Positions 11,051 to 22,423 of a stretch of 64,000 bases of DNA are shown piece after piece. Under the pieces are notes generated by a model, which was not told the origin of the DNA, did not search any database, and was given only the letters and a program-made list of their open reading frames with translations. The translations under genes were made by a program, and so were the position numbers. Numbering within the stretch: position 1 is the first letter of the stretch; each line of letters starts with the position of its first letter. Location: positions 248,001 through 312,000 of the forward strand of contig JALLLS010000039.1 of assembly GCA_025094145.1 (NCBI GenBank), in the 5' to 3' direction. This DNA is from Spinellus fusiger (taxonomy: Eukaryota > Mucoromycota > Mucoromycetes > Mucorales > Phycomycetaceae).

Positions 11051-11374
11051 CTACACTCGCTGACACTCCATGTGGGTCTTTTTGGGGTCCATGGGAAGAG
11101 CACAGAAGAATCCTAGTTTCTGCATTTCTCCAAACATTTGTACAACTAAGACACAATAAGCCCCAATGCTGACAGTGCAAAAGAGCTACTTACATTCCAA
11201 GTTCAGCTTCAAACACTCCTCCTGCTTGCCTGGAATCTGACGGCACAATTGGTTTTTGTACTGGTCAATGTTGTAGTTGTTCTGAGGTGCCTTTTCCACA
11301 AACTGATTTAGGCGGGCCAATTCACGAGTAGACACTTCATTGGGAGTATCGGAGTGCCCTTCTTTATCTGACAT
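11051..11374 (-). CDS. Small conserved-looking protein with C-X9-C and C-X12-C pairs, function unknown
   Basis: Two exons: 11374-11194 and 11145-11051, with a 48-bp intron; product 91 aa. It starts MSDKEGHSDTPNEVSTRE and has a helix-like segment RELARLNQFVEKAPQNN. The four Cys come as C-RQIPGKQEE-C near residues 44-54 and C-ALPMDPKKTHME-C near the C-terminus. The splice is supported by frame continuity and the standard donor gtaagt and acceptor ctaag on the minus strand. Paired cysteines in a short helical protein recall mitochondrial intermembrane-space CHCH proteins. The second spacing is not CX9C, however, and there is no other support, so I assign no function. It is divergent from the SNAPC3 gene across an ATT microsatellite. 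Confidence 0.6.
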
Positions 11375-11381
11375 GGCTGTT

Positions 11382-11445
11382 TTTACTATTATTATTGTTA
11401 TTGTTATTATTGTTGTTATTATTGTTATTATTATTGTTATTGTTA

Positions 11446-11524
<79 letters not shown>

Positions 11525-11533
11525 TATTATTAC

Positions 11534-11610
<77 letters not shown>

Positions 11611-11664
11611 TGTTATTATTATTATTTTTATTATTTTATTATTATTTTATTGTTATTATTAACC
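11382..11664. repeat. Long (ATT)n trinucleotide microsatellite
   Basis: Nearly 280 bp of tta/att units, with scattered tgt and act variants at both ends and a long pure core (about 11450-11600). It lies within 10 bp of the start codon of the minus-strand small-protein gene and upstream of the SNAPC3 gene. It generates spurious poly-Ile/poly-Leu reading frames. Confidence 0.97.
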
Positions 11665-11879
11665 TCTCTGCAGCCGACCCGTGCCAAAGAACTTACTGTA
11701 GGTTGTAGTAATAAAAAGAAAGTGAAGAAGAAGAAAGGGGAACAGTTGAGGAAAGATTGACTAAAGAAGGGAACCCTGCAAGACTGGTATGAAAGGGGTT
11801 GCATTATGTCATTGTGACTCTTTATTTAGACACCCGCTAGAAGGACAACGCTACTCTTCTTCCAGAAGACTTCTTTTGC

Positions 11880-13938
11880 ATGATGACCACCTACTCCACT
11901 GAGTTCAAACAACGCCTGAGTGTGCTATTCGAGCAACAGTCACGGCAGGAAGAAGCTATTAACTTTCAGGCTCTAGCATCCATGGTGGATTTCAATACGT
12001 ACGCACATGTCTTGTGGATCTCTCACTAATGGAGACATTAGATGCCTTGAGCCTCTTGATATTAGTGAATCATCCGACTTTTTTAACGATCCTACACTTA
12101 TTTCTCATGTGAGACGCTATAAAGACTCCTTTAAGCACATGTCATTGATTTCTCGGTCGAGAGTGTCAGATAAAAGCGACAGCATTACAAAACACAAACC
12201 ACAGGCAAAAGCAGTGTTGCCTCATCGAGTGCTAGAAGAAACCGATGAGGACAATTATGTAAAGATAGAAAAAGAACTGGATAAAAACATGTACATGAAT
12301 CCACGAGTGCCTAAACGGCGTGTGTATCTAGCACAAAACAAAATACCAGCTATTCTGTCTGCTATGAATGATTCATCGAATAGAATGGGCCAGTCCAAGG
12401 GGTCTGTGTCTATGGATAAGATGCCTAAAGGTTCTTGTTCTAGTCCAGTAGACTATGGTTATAGAGATGAGTCCATTGAGGAATCACTAGAGAGAGAGGA
12501 ATCAACAGACCTACAGGATACAGAAGTGCAGGATACAGAGGTGCAGAATACAGAGGTGCAGAATACAGAGGTGCAGGATACAGAAGAGCCATTGGAGGAT
12601 GAAATCTCCATTATGGAACACTCTGATGTACCAGACACTGCTTTAACTCGCAAGTTAATTGATATGGTAAACACGTTAAAGCAAAGCAAATTGGCTTCTC
12701 TGAGGTAAATATGATGAGAAAGAAAAAGAAAAGAGGATGAGATAGGAGATAAGTAACTGTAGATAAGTTTAAAGAGCACAGCAGAAATGTTTACGAGACA
12801 ACACACACGCGCAAACTATTCCATAATAAAAAAAGAGGTATGATAGAAAAGAGGTGTATGATGTTGGAAAACTCATCGTATTGGATTAGGCGGAACGAAT
12901 GGCACAGAAAGAGAAAGAGTCCGTGGAGAAACCGAAGAATACTAAGGCACCAAGAGGCAGGAAGAGAAAAATAAACATGGCACAGGTACAATAAAGGCAG
13001 AAAAACAAGTACGGGTACTCATATAAAAATAATAATAGCCCGGCCTCAAGGTACCTAAAGCAGAGGAAGTAGTACTTTCAATTGCTATTTATCATCCCAA
13101 GAAACCCTCCCAAAGACTACAAGAACTTGAATTCCTTGGATCACAGAAACTAACCCAGCTAAGAGATGCTATTTACTGTACACGGAGTCTTGGTATTCGA
13201 TCCACTGTATTTGTAACCAATGCCATGACAGGACAACTACCCCCTGCTAATGATACACCTGCCTCCACTTGCTTTTGTATAGAAGGGAGTATTTATTTAG
13301 ACAGTAAAACAGAAACCACATGTACTGCGGATAAGAGTTCTAGAGAGTAAGCCACTTGCATATCAATAACCTACTCTTTCTCATCCTACAAACAGGAAAG
13401 ATACGAGTTCTGTAGCAGATATAGTGATTCCCTCTTTGTTTGCTGATTTTACTAGAAATGCAATGGAGGGGGTTACTTTTAATGATATTATTTTCAAAAT
13501 CAATGAGCCATATTTATTCTCTCATCAGAATAATTGTCAGCATCTGCTAATGATACGGGATATGAGGTACGTTATATTCTAAAAGTACAATGTATTGATT
13601 CTGTCTCTTTTTTTTCTTTCTATCATTGTAGACTCCATTGTATCTCAGATAATATACATAAAGAAGATAACATCTATCCAAAGACTGTTTATAGCTGGAG
13701 ATACGTTCGTTATAAGTGCAGTATGTGTATGATTTATCCTGCAGAGTATGTATCTATTGATCTATGAAAAGAACTGTGTGTGCTTATGTGTGTGTGTCTC
13801 AGATATATGACAATGAATGATATTCTAAGTGGATTCTCCCCCTGTTACTTTTGTTCAAAGTGTTTTACTCCCTTCCACTTTGATGAACATGGAGAACAAG
13901 TTGGCTATTTTGATTGGATTCCATACAATGGAAATTAG
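11880..13938 (+). CDS. snRNA-activating protein complex subunit 3 (SNAPC3) homologue
   Basis: Seven exons proposed: 11880-11998, 12042-12666, 12890-12985, 13051-13346, 13396-13566, 13632-13745, 13803-13938; product about 518 aa. The C-terminal half is diagnostic: LEFLGSQKLTQLRDAIYC, FCIEGSIYLD, FNDIIFKINEPYLFSHQ, CQHLLMIRDMRL, then the Cys-rich end KCSMCMIYPAEYMTMND and CYFCSKCFTPFHFDEHG, ending GYFDWIPYNGN. SNAPC3 binds the proximal sequence element of small nuclear RNA genes for Pol II and III transcription. The N-terminal half is poorly conserved and acidic. It contains five 15-bp repeats (12514-12588) encoding QDTEV/QNTEV. Joining it to the core rests on a phase-0 donor at 12667 giving KLIDM-AERMAQKEKE. 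If that intron is retained, the frame stops at 12708, so the first two exons could instead be a separate gene. Confidence 0.82.
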
Positions 13939-14069
13939 TCAATAGAACAAAGCACATGTTACATCTACATTTAATATATTCATTTATAATACAAAACATT
14001 TACTCTTGTTTATGGAGTCTATAGTATTACTATGATATATCACCACTCATGTTTCCTCTCTTCTCCTGC

Positions 14070-14480
14070 TTATACAACAGAGACTCCATCCTTCACTACA
14101 ATGTTCTTGTTTGTGAGGACTTCCACAGTCTTCTCCAGATCCTCCTTTTTAACAAAGACATAATCCGTATCGTAGATGCTAGTAACATAGACTGAGATTC
14201 TGTTGTCTCTCAAGGGATCAATGATCGAGGCCAACACACCCACAGGGCCATATTGAATTTGATTCTCCACGTAAAGACAGAACCATTCATCTTCTGATCT
14301 TTGGGCCTCTGTCTTATTAGCGAGAGGGGTGGCAGTAGGCAAGAGAAGAGTAACGCCTTGAGTGGTCTTGGAAATACTATACCAGGGCAGGTTCAGTATT
14401 TCTGGTGATAACTTGTAGTCTTTCTTGAACTGATAAAGAGAGAACTCATTGGGCAGTTGAATCAAATTAAGCTGATGCAT
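14070..14480 (-). CDS. ACT-domain protein, CASTOR-like
   Basis: Intronless, 136 aa from the ATG at 14480 (MHQLNLIQLPNEFSLYQF). The frame continues 25 residues upstream, but that extension is Phe/Leu-rich and looks like untranslated sequence. The pattern of an N-terminal beta-rich segment (LPWYSISKTTQGVTLLLP), then DEWFCLYVENQIQYGPVGVLASIIDPLRDNRISVYVTSIYDTDYVFVKKEDLEKTVEVL, is that of the ACT_7 / CASTOR family: GPVGVLASI and the D-Y-V segment are typical of ligand-binding ACT folds. Such proteins sense amino acids; the ligand here is unknown. Its 3' end faces the SNAPC3 gene, so the two are convergent. Confidence 0.8.
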   Translation of the reverse strand: MHQLNLIQLPNEFSLYQFKKDYKLSPEILNLPWYSISKTTQGVTLLLPTATPLANKTEAQRSEDEWFCLYVENQIQYGPVGVLASIIDPLRDNRISVYVTSIYDTDYVFVKKEDLEKTVEVLTNKNIVVKDGVSVV

Positions 14481-14942
14481 TTTGTAAGAGAAGAGAAGAG
14501 GGAGAAGAAAAAGAAGAAAATTTGGGTTATATTTACTTACACTTTTCTTCACCACTCAGAAATATAAATTGTTTGTGGTCCTGTGTTGTTTTTTTTTGCA
14601 AATGCTTGTGTGGTGTAGTAAAGTGCCACCACTATGCGTAGTAGGAAGTGACAATTCAAAGGCCTATTGAAAAATCACCTTGTACTCAACTATTAAGAAG
14701 ATGAGTAACGTACATTCTATTGACCGATGATGTGACAATAAAGTTTAGACCAGAGAAATAAAGTCTATTGTTCTCTTTGGTATGAGATCATAAGAAAGCA
14801 TGAATGTCAGATGTAATATTAATAAGGGTGGAGAAATAAAATAAAATAAAATAGCATCATCAAATAACTGTGCTAGGAACAAATAGTAGGATAATTGGTC
14901 ATAATACCACTCTTTATTATATTTATAGCTTTATAGCAGACA
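14481..14942. other. Intergenic, no gene recognised
   Basis: Presumed 5' region of the ACT-domain gene on the minus strand. Contains a short (AAATA)n tract near 14835-14853. No coding frame was found. Confidence 0.55.
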
Positions 14943-15206
14943 GCTACTAGACATTATAATGTATCTTGAATAATAAAATCCAATAAGACAATTTTCATTA
15001 ATCTTTAGATTGTTTATCTGTAGCATGAGTTTCTTTCAGCTAGTTAACCGAGGCTCCAATGATCACTGGGGAGGAGAAGGATAAACCAGCAGGCTTGAAC
15101 CTTTTATTGGTTAAGAGAAAATAGATAGAAAATACAATAATAAAGAAGGAATAAATAGCCTTTAATAGCATTGAATAGTATTAGCTACTATTTATCATAC
15201 GTTAAT
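14943..15206 (+). repeat. Dispersed repeat R1, copy 1
   Basis: About 265 bp, starting ctactagacattataatg, containing gcttgaaccttttattggtt and ending near gctactatttatcat. The same order of blocks recurs at 23822-24090 with clear but incomplete identity. It has no coding frame, and I do not recognise the family. It may be a short non-autonomous element. Confidence 0.75.
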
Positions 15207-15419
15207 AAGGTTATGTCGTATGAGGTTCAGGCAACCTTGCACAATGCTAGCACACATGTCTACTCTATACTAATGAAAGGGCTTTCCAAATACATGCAAG
15301 TGATTTATTTTTCTGTACATTTTTCTGAAACAGTAGTATTCTATTGTGCTTATCTTAATATTTTGGTCATTGAATGAGCATGTATTCATAGTCTAACCTA
15401 ACTGTCCTGTAGGAAGAAG

Positions 15420-16345
15420 AGTAGCCCGTGGACTATGTAGACCTGTTTGGGATCCAATCCTTCTACTACCGTGCACGCGCAAAGAAAGACATCGTCTACT
15501 AAAATGGAGGATTGCTTGGTTACCACCAACACCTTCAGTTCCTTGCCAATGTGGCCACCCATCTGCCAATCGGGACCACTTTCTCACTTGCACATTCGTT
15601 GACCATGAACGCTCCACGTTCTTGTTCTTCCTAGTTCCTGCACCACCACAAGACATTCATCCAATTGACTATTGTCTAAATCTTCTGCCGCGCACGGTTA
15701 AGTCTTTTGTTAAATGGCGAGACCTTTGGCCCAGTTTGTTAATACTGCTGCAAGCCATTGATCGAGCCACGTCTACTCGAGACTTTAAGGTAGAGCCATC
15801 AGCTGGTAGCTTGCTCATTGAGGCTGCTGATGGGTGTGTTGAGCGGGAACGCCAACGCCGCCATAGAGTGCAAAAACTCCTGCAGCAACAGACGCTGTAT
15901 CCTCACTTCTCCGATCTCTCCTCTACCACCCATTCTTAACCCGTTTAGCAAAGCCAGAAGCTGCTAGTGTAGTTGCTGTATTTGTGTCCTCAGGATTGTC
16001 CGAGTTGCTCTAAGTATCCCTCGTTGGATTTCGAATCGCCACAGGATGACGGTTATCTTTTTGGTGTCCTGGTTTCCTTGCTGACTCTATGGCCTTTTGG
16101 ATGTCTATTCATAATTCTCATTTTACCATCATTTCCACTCATTTTCATTATTTTCCCCTCATTTCGAGGTTTTATACTCTCTCTTCTTTCTGTTTCCCAT
16201 TCATTTGCATTATTTTTTTCACTTTTGTATTTGAAGTGTTTATATGTTTATTCTTATTTTTCCAAAAGTTCTCAAAGGGTGGCTGATATGCCCAATGCGC
16301 GAATAGCAAACCACACCCAAAAAATAAAAAAATACTTTGAACTGT
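15420..16345 (+). mobile_element. 5'-truncated LINE copy with target-site duplication
   Basis: It corresponds to the 3' end of the near-full-length LINE at 27720-32935. The frame to the stop at 15939 encodes the last part of ORF2: ARGLCRPVWDPILLL, the Cys/His motif CQCGHPSANRDHFLTC and the ending SSTTHS, followed by the LINE 3'UTR ending tactttgaactgta. It is flanked by the 12-bp direct repeat tgtaggaagaag at 15408-15419 and 16343-16354 (overlapping the element end), the expected footprint of target-primed reverse transcription. The ORF2 fragment has small changes from the long copy (for example one Ser lost in HFSDLSS). Non-functional. Confidence 0.9.
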
Positions 16346-16540
16346 AGGAAGAAGAAGTACTTAGCTCATAGGATTATATGACTGATTCATATCACTCATT
16401 CTTTGTAATAAGCTGCCATTTCTTGGTCATATCACAATGTCTCTACTTTATGTTTGGTATCTATCATTATTTAGACATTTATGATTACTTTTGTACAAAT
16501 GACCATACCCACCAGATTGTACATTGAATCATCATATTTG

Positions 16541-16588
16541 ACGTGTCTCATTTCACTATCTGATATAAACCCCAGTATGACAGCTACA
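16541..16588 (-). mobile_element. Short mariner fragment
   Basis: About 48 bp (tgtctcatttcactatctga ... cagtatgacagct) match the middle of the minus-strand mariner copy near 46765-46812. It abuts repeat R3. Confidence 0.5.
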
Positions 16589-16748
16589 CACAAGGAGATT
16601 TTCCTGGCCTTTAAACGGTGATACCTCCTTTCTTTTAGGAGTGTCCCAAATTTTGCCCTTTTATGGAACTCTGTTTAAAATCAAAAGGTTTGCAAGCATC
16701 TAAATTTTTATTTCCTTTCGTAGTATACCTCAATATTAAATTGTATGT
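16589..16748 (+). repeat. Dispersed repeat R3, copy 1
   Basis: About 160 bp with blocks ttttcctggcctttaaacg, cttttatggaact and aaaatcaaaaggttt, ending near caatattaaattgtat. The same order is seen at 47473-47640. It is non-coding and unclassified. Confidence 0.6.
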
Positions 16749-17041
16749 CGGATAATCACTTTTCATAAATAGATATTCGATCATCCCAGTCAATAGAAAC
16801 ACAAACTACCTAAAAGAGGACCATACGATAGAAGAAGAGTTAGTAGGAAGGCGTATATCTAAAGGATGATACTTTAGCAAGAGGGAGCTTTCCATAGCTT
16901 TTATTGGTAGATAGCAGTAATTAGAAAAGTATAAAAGAAGTGTGAAAGACCCATCAATAAAGATTAGACTTTGTTTACTCTTTGAACTGTTCAGGTTTCC
17001 GTTGGTTAAACCCAAAGACGACATGTATTATCAATAGAATA

Positions 17042-18391
17042 CAGGCACACTCAATTGAATTTAATACTTGCCTAAATTTTAATAAAATAATACTTAATTT
17101 TTTTTGCATAAAACTCTTCTTCTTTCCAAATATTATTAAACCAACACAACACGTCAGATACATTTTCAGAAACACACACTCGTGGAGAATATGATAAGGC
17201 AAAAGATAGAAGATGATGGGGCATTTATTACCTGTTTAAGGCTGGATTCAAATTGACTGTAGTCGCAAACGTAGTTGAGATGAGAAAGCCCACAGTTCAA
17301 AATGTTATCAGAAACATCAAAAAATGTGGGTCACCATTGCGTTTAAAGAGTCATGGAAAACCTAAGAAAGCCAGTGAGATGGACCTCAGACACCTGGAAA
17401 AGGTCATTAGAGAGGACCCATTTGCCTCATATAATCAGCTGAAGTTGGAAATGTCGAAGATTCAGGTTGATGTATCTAGAAACACCATTATCCGTTACTG
17501 TAAGCAGTTAGGATTCGGATCTTTTTCTTCAGCTCACAAGCCAGCCTTGACTGTAAAACACAAAGAGAAGTGGCTTCGTTGGGCTAAAGAACATGTCAAT
17601 GGGACGAATGACCAGTGGAAAGGTGTCATCTGGTCTGATGAGTCAAAGTACACTGTGAAAGGGAACAATGGAGGTGCCCATGTCATCATAAAAGTTGGAG
17701 AAAGGTATGATACTAATCCTATTGTTCCAACAACAAGGTTTGGTGGCAGAGGGGTCATGCTTTGGAGCTGTCTTTGGGCGGGCGGATTTGGTCCATGAGT
17801 CTTTGTTGATGGCACTGTAAACTAAGACGAATATATCAAAATTTCAGCTAGCGAGTTCTATCTTTGGTTCGTGGAATTGAATTAGAGAGAGGATAGAGAG
17901 TTTCTGTTACAAGAAGAGGGTTCTAGCTGTCATACTGGGGCATATGCCAGATAGTGAAAAGAGACACATCGGATTAGGGGCCTTGATTAATGGCCCACAC
18001 AAATACCTGACTTGAACTCAATTGAACATGTCTGGTGGGCCTTGAAAAGACAAATTGAGGAAAGAAGGGTATCTATTACCAATGTTGAAAGTTTGAAGGC
18101 TCTAATTGTAGAGGAGGGGGAGAGGATTGGTATTGAACTTGCATAACGATAAGTTCCGAGTATGACAGATAGACGCCAGGCTGTCATTGATGCCAGAGGA
18201 GGCCATACAAAATATTAACTATATTATTATTATTGTTTTGTTTTCTATAATTAAAGATGTTGAGCTTTATTTTGTGAAAGTTTGAAGCTTCTATATCAAA
18301 TGTGGAGTGTTTTATCTAATGTTGAACATATCCTAAATATTTCGTCCTGAAATTTATTTTCAAAAGTATTAAATTCAATTGTGTGTGCCTG
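17042..18391 (+). mobile_element. Tc1/mariner element, copy A1 (inactive)
   Basis: About 1,350 bp with terminal inverted repeats beginning CAGGCACAC and continuing CAATTGAATTTAATACTT, flanked by TA (17040-17041 and 18392-18393). The transposase frame 17253-17798 has a helix-turn-helix N-terminus (VEMRKPTVQNVIRNIKKC) and the first catalytic Asp in VIWSDESKY. It stops at TGA within GGFGP*VFVDGTVN. Further stops follow, although the remaining domain is recognisable up to IPDLNSIEHVWWALK and DRRQAVIDARGG. The family is DD34E. Copy A2 at 26331-27667 shares the same stops, so both are dead copies of one defective lineage. Confidence 0.92.
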
Positions 18392-18424
18392 TATAGCTAA
18401 TAAATGTTGTTACTATGGCTACAA

Positions 18425-19370
18425 CCTAAGTACACTTCTTCATAGCAATAGAATATATACCCTAAAAGCTTTGTGTTTTATTCTTGGGAGATAGATAACT
18501 ATGCTCAGGAGTATACCCTAGACACTGTTGATAGTATAGAAGAACACCTAAGACCGACTTGAAAGGAGTCTTTATTTATTAATAACAATACATTGAGTGT
18601 CTTGTGGAATACAATGAACTCAAGCCCAGATGAAGACATTGCTTACCCTTTTTATCACTAGAATAGTCCTTGTTAGTGTCTATCACTTCTTTCTATTGTT
18701 TCTCTTTGTTAATAAGAGTACATTACCTTGCTTAGCTATGCTCATCTTGACAAGTACTTGAGTGTTAAGTTGTATGGGTAGTGTGGAAAATAACAAAAGG
18801 AAGAGACTATGATAACAAATAATAATTTTTCTTTCTCTATTCTGGTGATGTATACACTAGCCTCTACTCATAAAATTCATAAGTCAAACAATTCAAACTC
18901 TATTTGCCTTGGATCTAAAGGACAGTATTGGAAACAATACCTTGTTATCATTAAGCACCACTGTTAATACTAGTTACAATGAGATAATTGAGGTGATTAT
19001 AGATATTGAGTCAATAAATAAATACACTGTTCTCAATATAAGTAAGTTTGGTTCTCTATTTTATGGACAATGACCACTAGAGTTAACTTTATAGGTTCTG
19101 TAATACATCTTTCTTAAGCAGTGCTATACTGCAAATAGTGTGGGCTTATGGATAACACATTATGTTAAACAATAAATACAGTGACTGAGTTGCAATGTCA
19201 GGTTTACTTCTTTTATCTAACTTTTAGTGTTTAATTACAGTCCACAGTCAATGCTAAAGCAGACAGACAGTGAAAAGGCTCTTTTCAAACACATTGGCCA
19301 ACCAAGGAAATATTATGACTTTATTGTTCATGTATTTCTTTATATATCCCAAAAATATTTTATCGCTATG
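18425..19370 (+). repeat. Dispersed repeat R2, copy A
   Basis: About 950 bp from near acttcttcatagcaatag to atatatcccaaaaat. The same blocks in the same order occur at 47975-48950 and, reversed and split by a retrotransposon, at 58225-58730 / 62985-63424. Marker blocks: cctaaaagctttgtg, gacttgaaaggagtcttta, gcccagatgaagacattg, ggacaatgaccactagagtt. No transposase or RT coding capacity is visible, so this is a non-autonomous or unknown element. Confidence 0.85.
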
Positions 19371-20211
19371 AGACAAGAGACACACAGGTCCTTGTAAGGC
19401 TTGTTACTCATACGGAGATTGACAGAAAAGAGAAGGGTATGGAGTGACAGAAGGGAAACTGGTAGTTGTAATAATAATTGCACCCTATGGGAATAAAGAA
19501 AGAAAGAAAGTCGAGAACAAAAAACAGTCAGTTGCTCAAGTCCTTAAAGTCTATTTTATTAAAGATGTAGACAACTACACTTTTTATATTAGTTTGGCAT
19601 TTCTTCTTTGACTATGAATTTGACTATTTTGCTGTTCTCAAGCAATAGCTAAGGTCTTCATAGAACATCCAAGCAGACTGAGAAGGGTAACTGTCCTGTC
19701 CTATAGTGTGTATAATTTTGGTCCTGTATTTCAAGGCCATAGAATTCCAGAAAGTGATTTTATTGTAAAAAGGGTTTCTCTCTTCCCTTGAAACATACAT
19801 AGGACAAGAGGAAGGAAATCCATCTATGAATTTACTGAGATGTTATTATCGTATAACTTTTATCCTTATAGCTTAAAAAGATATTTATATAAGTAGCCTC
19901 AAGATCTATACTATGTAACTTTGTAAAATATATCCTTTATTTTGTAGTAAAGGTCATTAAGGTTATCAACAGGACCACTAGAGAGATGAATCTGTAGTTG
20001 TTTGGTCTCTAGAAGGGACAAAGAAATAGAGGTTTGGATACAAAGGCTGGTCTAGGGAAATCAAAGAGAGTACATGAACATGAACAGAAACACAACACAC
20101 AATTTGATCACAACAGGTAACTAGGCAACTGTTCTTTAAGGAATTCTTTTTCTTTCTAAAATGTTGTTGTAGTCTGGATTACTTTAGTGGTTCTGATTAA
20201 GCAAATAACTT
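19371..20211. other. Intergenic, no gene recognised
   Basis: AT-rich; short reading frames only. An aaag microsatellite occurs at about 19496-19512. Nothing else is recognised. Confidence 0.5.
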
Positions 20212-20532
20212 ATGAAATTTCGTTTTGTTCTCAAGATCTGTCATACTTATAACACAAATATCCTCACCAAGGTATTAGTGAATTTCAACAGTATCCACGC
20301 TTACCAAGGTTGTGGAATTGTTTGGAACAGAGATGTGAATGCATCAAAGAATATCTATACAATTGCAGAAGAGGTCTTAAATGGTGTCTATGACCAGCTC
20401 CATTCTGTAGAAAAGAATAGATATTCTTATTTGCATTCATATTATATATCACCATATCGAAAGTGGTTTCCTATGGGATTCAGATATCTACAGGTAAATT
20501 ATAATAATAATCTTTATTTGTTTAAAAACTAA
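20212..20532 (+). pseudogene. Possible Fanzor/TnpB-like C-terminal relic
   Basis: A 106-codon frame contains GCGIVWNRDVNASKNIYTIA. The core NRDVNASKN after a Cys is the RuvC-III/zinc-ribbon end motif of TnpB and eukaryotic Fanzor (OMEGA) nucleases, in which the Asp is catalytic. In that family a similar W-NRDxNA-NI segment precedes a variable C-terminal tail, as seen here (EEVLNGVYDQLHSVEKN). Only this end is recognisable. The upstream zinc-ribbon Cys pair and RuvC-I/II motifs are absent from the adjoining sequence, so it cannot be functional as it stands. The match is short and based on recall of the motif only. Confidence 0.45.
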
Positions 20533-22423
20533 CATGAATACATCTTAATTCATTTTTGCTCCTCAAATCGATGTGTTATTTTTAAACAATTGTATTTTGA
20601 CTATTTCCTTTTATATCCTAAAAATCTCCTGGTATGTAAAACTAGAACTATTACCAATAATAGACAAAGTCATTTGGTAAATATATCTTGCTTGCTTCTG
20701 CATGTCATTCAATTTGAATTAGGATTCTATTAGGTAATTTCTTTCTTTATGGGAATTATTTCTGTAAACTATAACTAACTAATTGTTAAGGTGACCAAAA
20801 CAATCAATCCACTAATTCTGTATGCTTTCTTATGCAATAAAAGCTGATATGTCATGTCCTTTTAGTATTTCCTTTTTTGTCTTCTTAAATAAGTGAACAC
20901 AACCCTTTGTTTGTATGTATGTATAACAATACTTCTTGAAAAGGAGTAAAGAGCGTTGTTAAAAAGATCTTCATATAAAAACTATCTTAAACATAGTAAT
21001 ATGTATGTATTGAACATAGTCCTTGATAATGTGTTTGGTTGGTCTATGAAAATGACAATATTATGTGTACAAAGAGAGACATTATCTTGGAACTTTGTCT
21101 ATTTATGAAGAACAAAAATATATATGGGCTAAGAAACTATTCGATGGACATATTAACAATGCACTATTAAAGAAATGAGAATAAATAATACACAACGCAC
21201 GAAATATAAGTATGAATATGCAATGGACTTTTATCTACTACACACACAGATGTTTTAGTAAAAACCTCTTAATGTATACTTGTAACTGATATTATCTTTC
21301 TTGTTGTTGGATGAACTCATTTGTTTGACTCCTTTATGTATTTTATTTTATTTTATTTTATTTTAAATAAATAAATAAAAAAGAGTACTGTTTTGAACTT
21401 TACTCTCTTGTACTGAGTGTTAGAGCAGTCTTTTCTTTATGGATAGATGATACTACCTATGTCTATGATGCTATTCTATGCAACCAACTCTAGTTATGGT
21501 GTAAGAAGAATAAGCCTATCACCCAAAGGCTTATCATTTAATTTATGAAAGAGAAAAACCACTCAATCGTACCTATAAATAGGCTGTGAACTGGATATTT
21601 ACTTATTTTCTCAATTGTCTACTGGCATTCAGTACAACAAATAAGGATTCTCTATAGTGGGCATACAAATTAAGTCGGTCTTTTGATGTTAAAAGGTACA
21701 AGTAAAGAGTCTAGTTAGTTTCTATGACTCTTAATAAAAAGCAACATGTAAACCAATCGCCAAATTAAGACTATAATCAAATTCTAAAAGGTTATTATCA
21801 TCTACTTTATTAGAGTCACAGCAACAATGGCCAGGTGTAGATTTAAATACATGATTCTGAAAGGCCAATGAAAAGTAGAGAAAAGTGCAAGTCAGGGAAG
21901 GTTAGAAAACAAGGATGTACAATCTTTTCCATGAATTATTGCCTGTGCATTGGTTGGTTTTTAGAACACAAAAAGACTGAGTGTGAATTCACTTGCAAAC
22001 ATACTTTCTTTAACTAAGAGTATAGTGATAAACTTCATCAGCTGAATAATACCACAGTATGAAATATAAAATAGTTTATATCCTGATAGTAGTTCTAATG
22101 TGATCATCATCAGGTATATACTGGATGAGTACAGGATAAAGCACTTAACAGCAAGAGACGGTGGATAGAAATGACACAAATATCAAGTGGTACAGTACTA
22201 AATAGATATTTCACAAACTAAAGTTCTCACTCTCTGTTGGCTCTGTTACTGTGGCCTCAGTTATTACTGAATAAGTAATCCCTATTTTTACTTTCTCATT
22301 TATTATTTTTTCTTCTTCTTTTCTTTTTATCTGTTCACCAACCCCTTTATCTTCATTTTATTTGTGTTGGGCAGAAACTTGTTTAGTTTACATATCTGTT
22401 TTCTATATCTTCTGTGAGCACTC
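20533..22423. other. Intergenic, no gene recognised
   Basis: AT-rich, with a (TTTTA)n/(AAAT)n inverted-type simple tract at about 21339-21380. A fragment near 20610-20640 (tcctaaaaatctcctggt) resembles the terminal block of repeat R2. The 3' part should hold the promoter of the mucin-like gene. Confidence 0.5.

Noticed and set aside
11340..11760. Long poly-Ile and poly-Leu reading frames
   Set aside because: They are only translations of the ATT microsatellite; no gene-like sequence flanks them.
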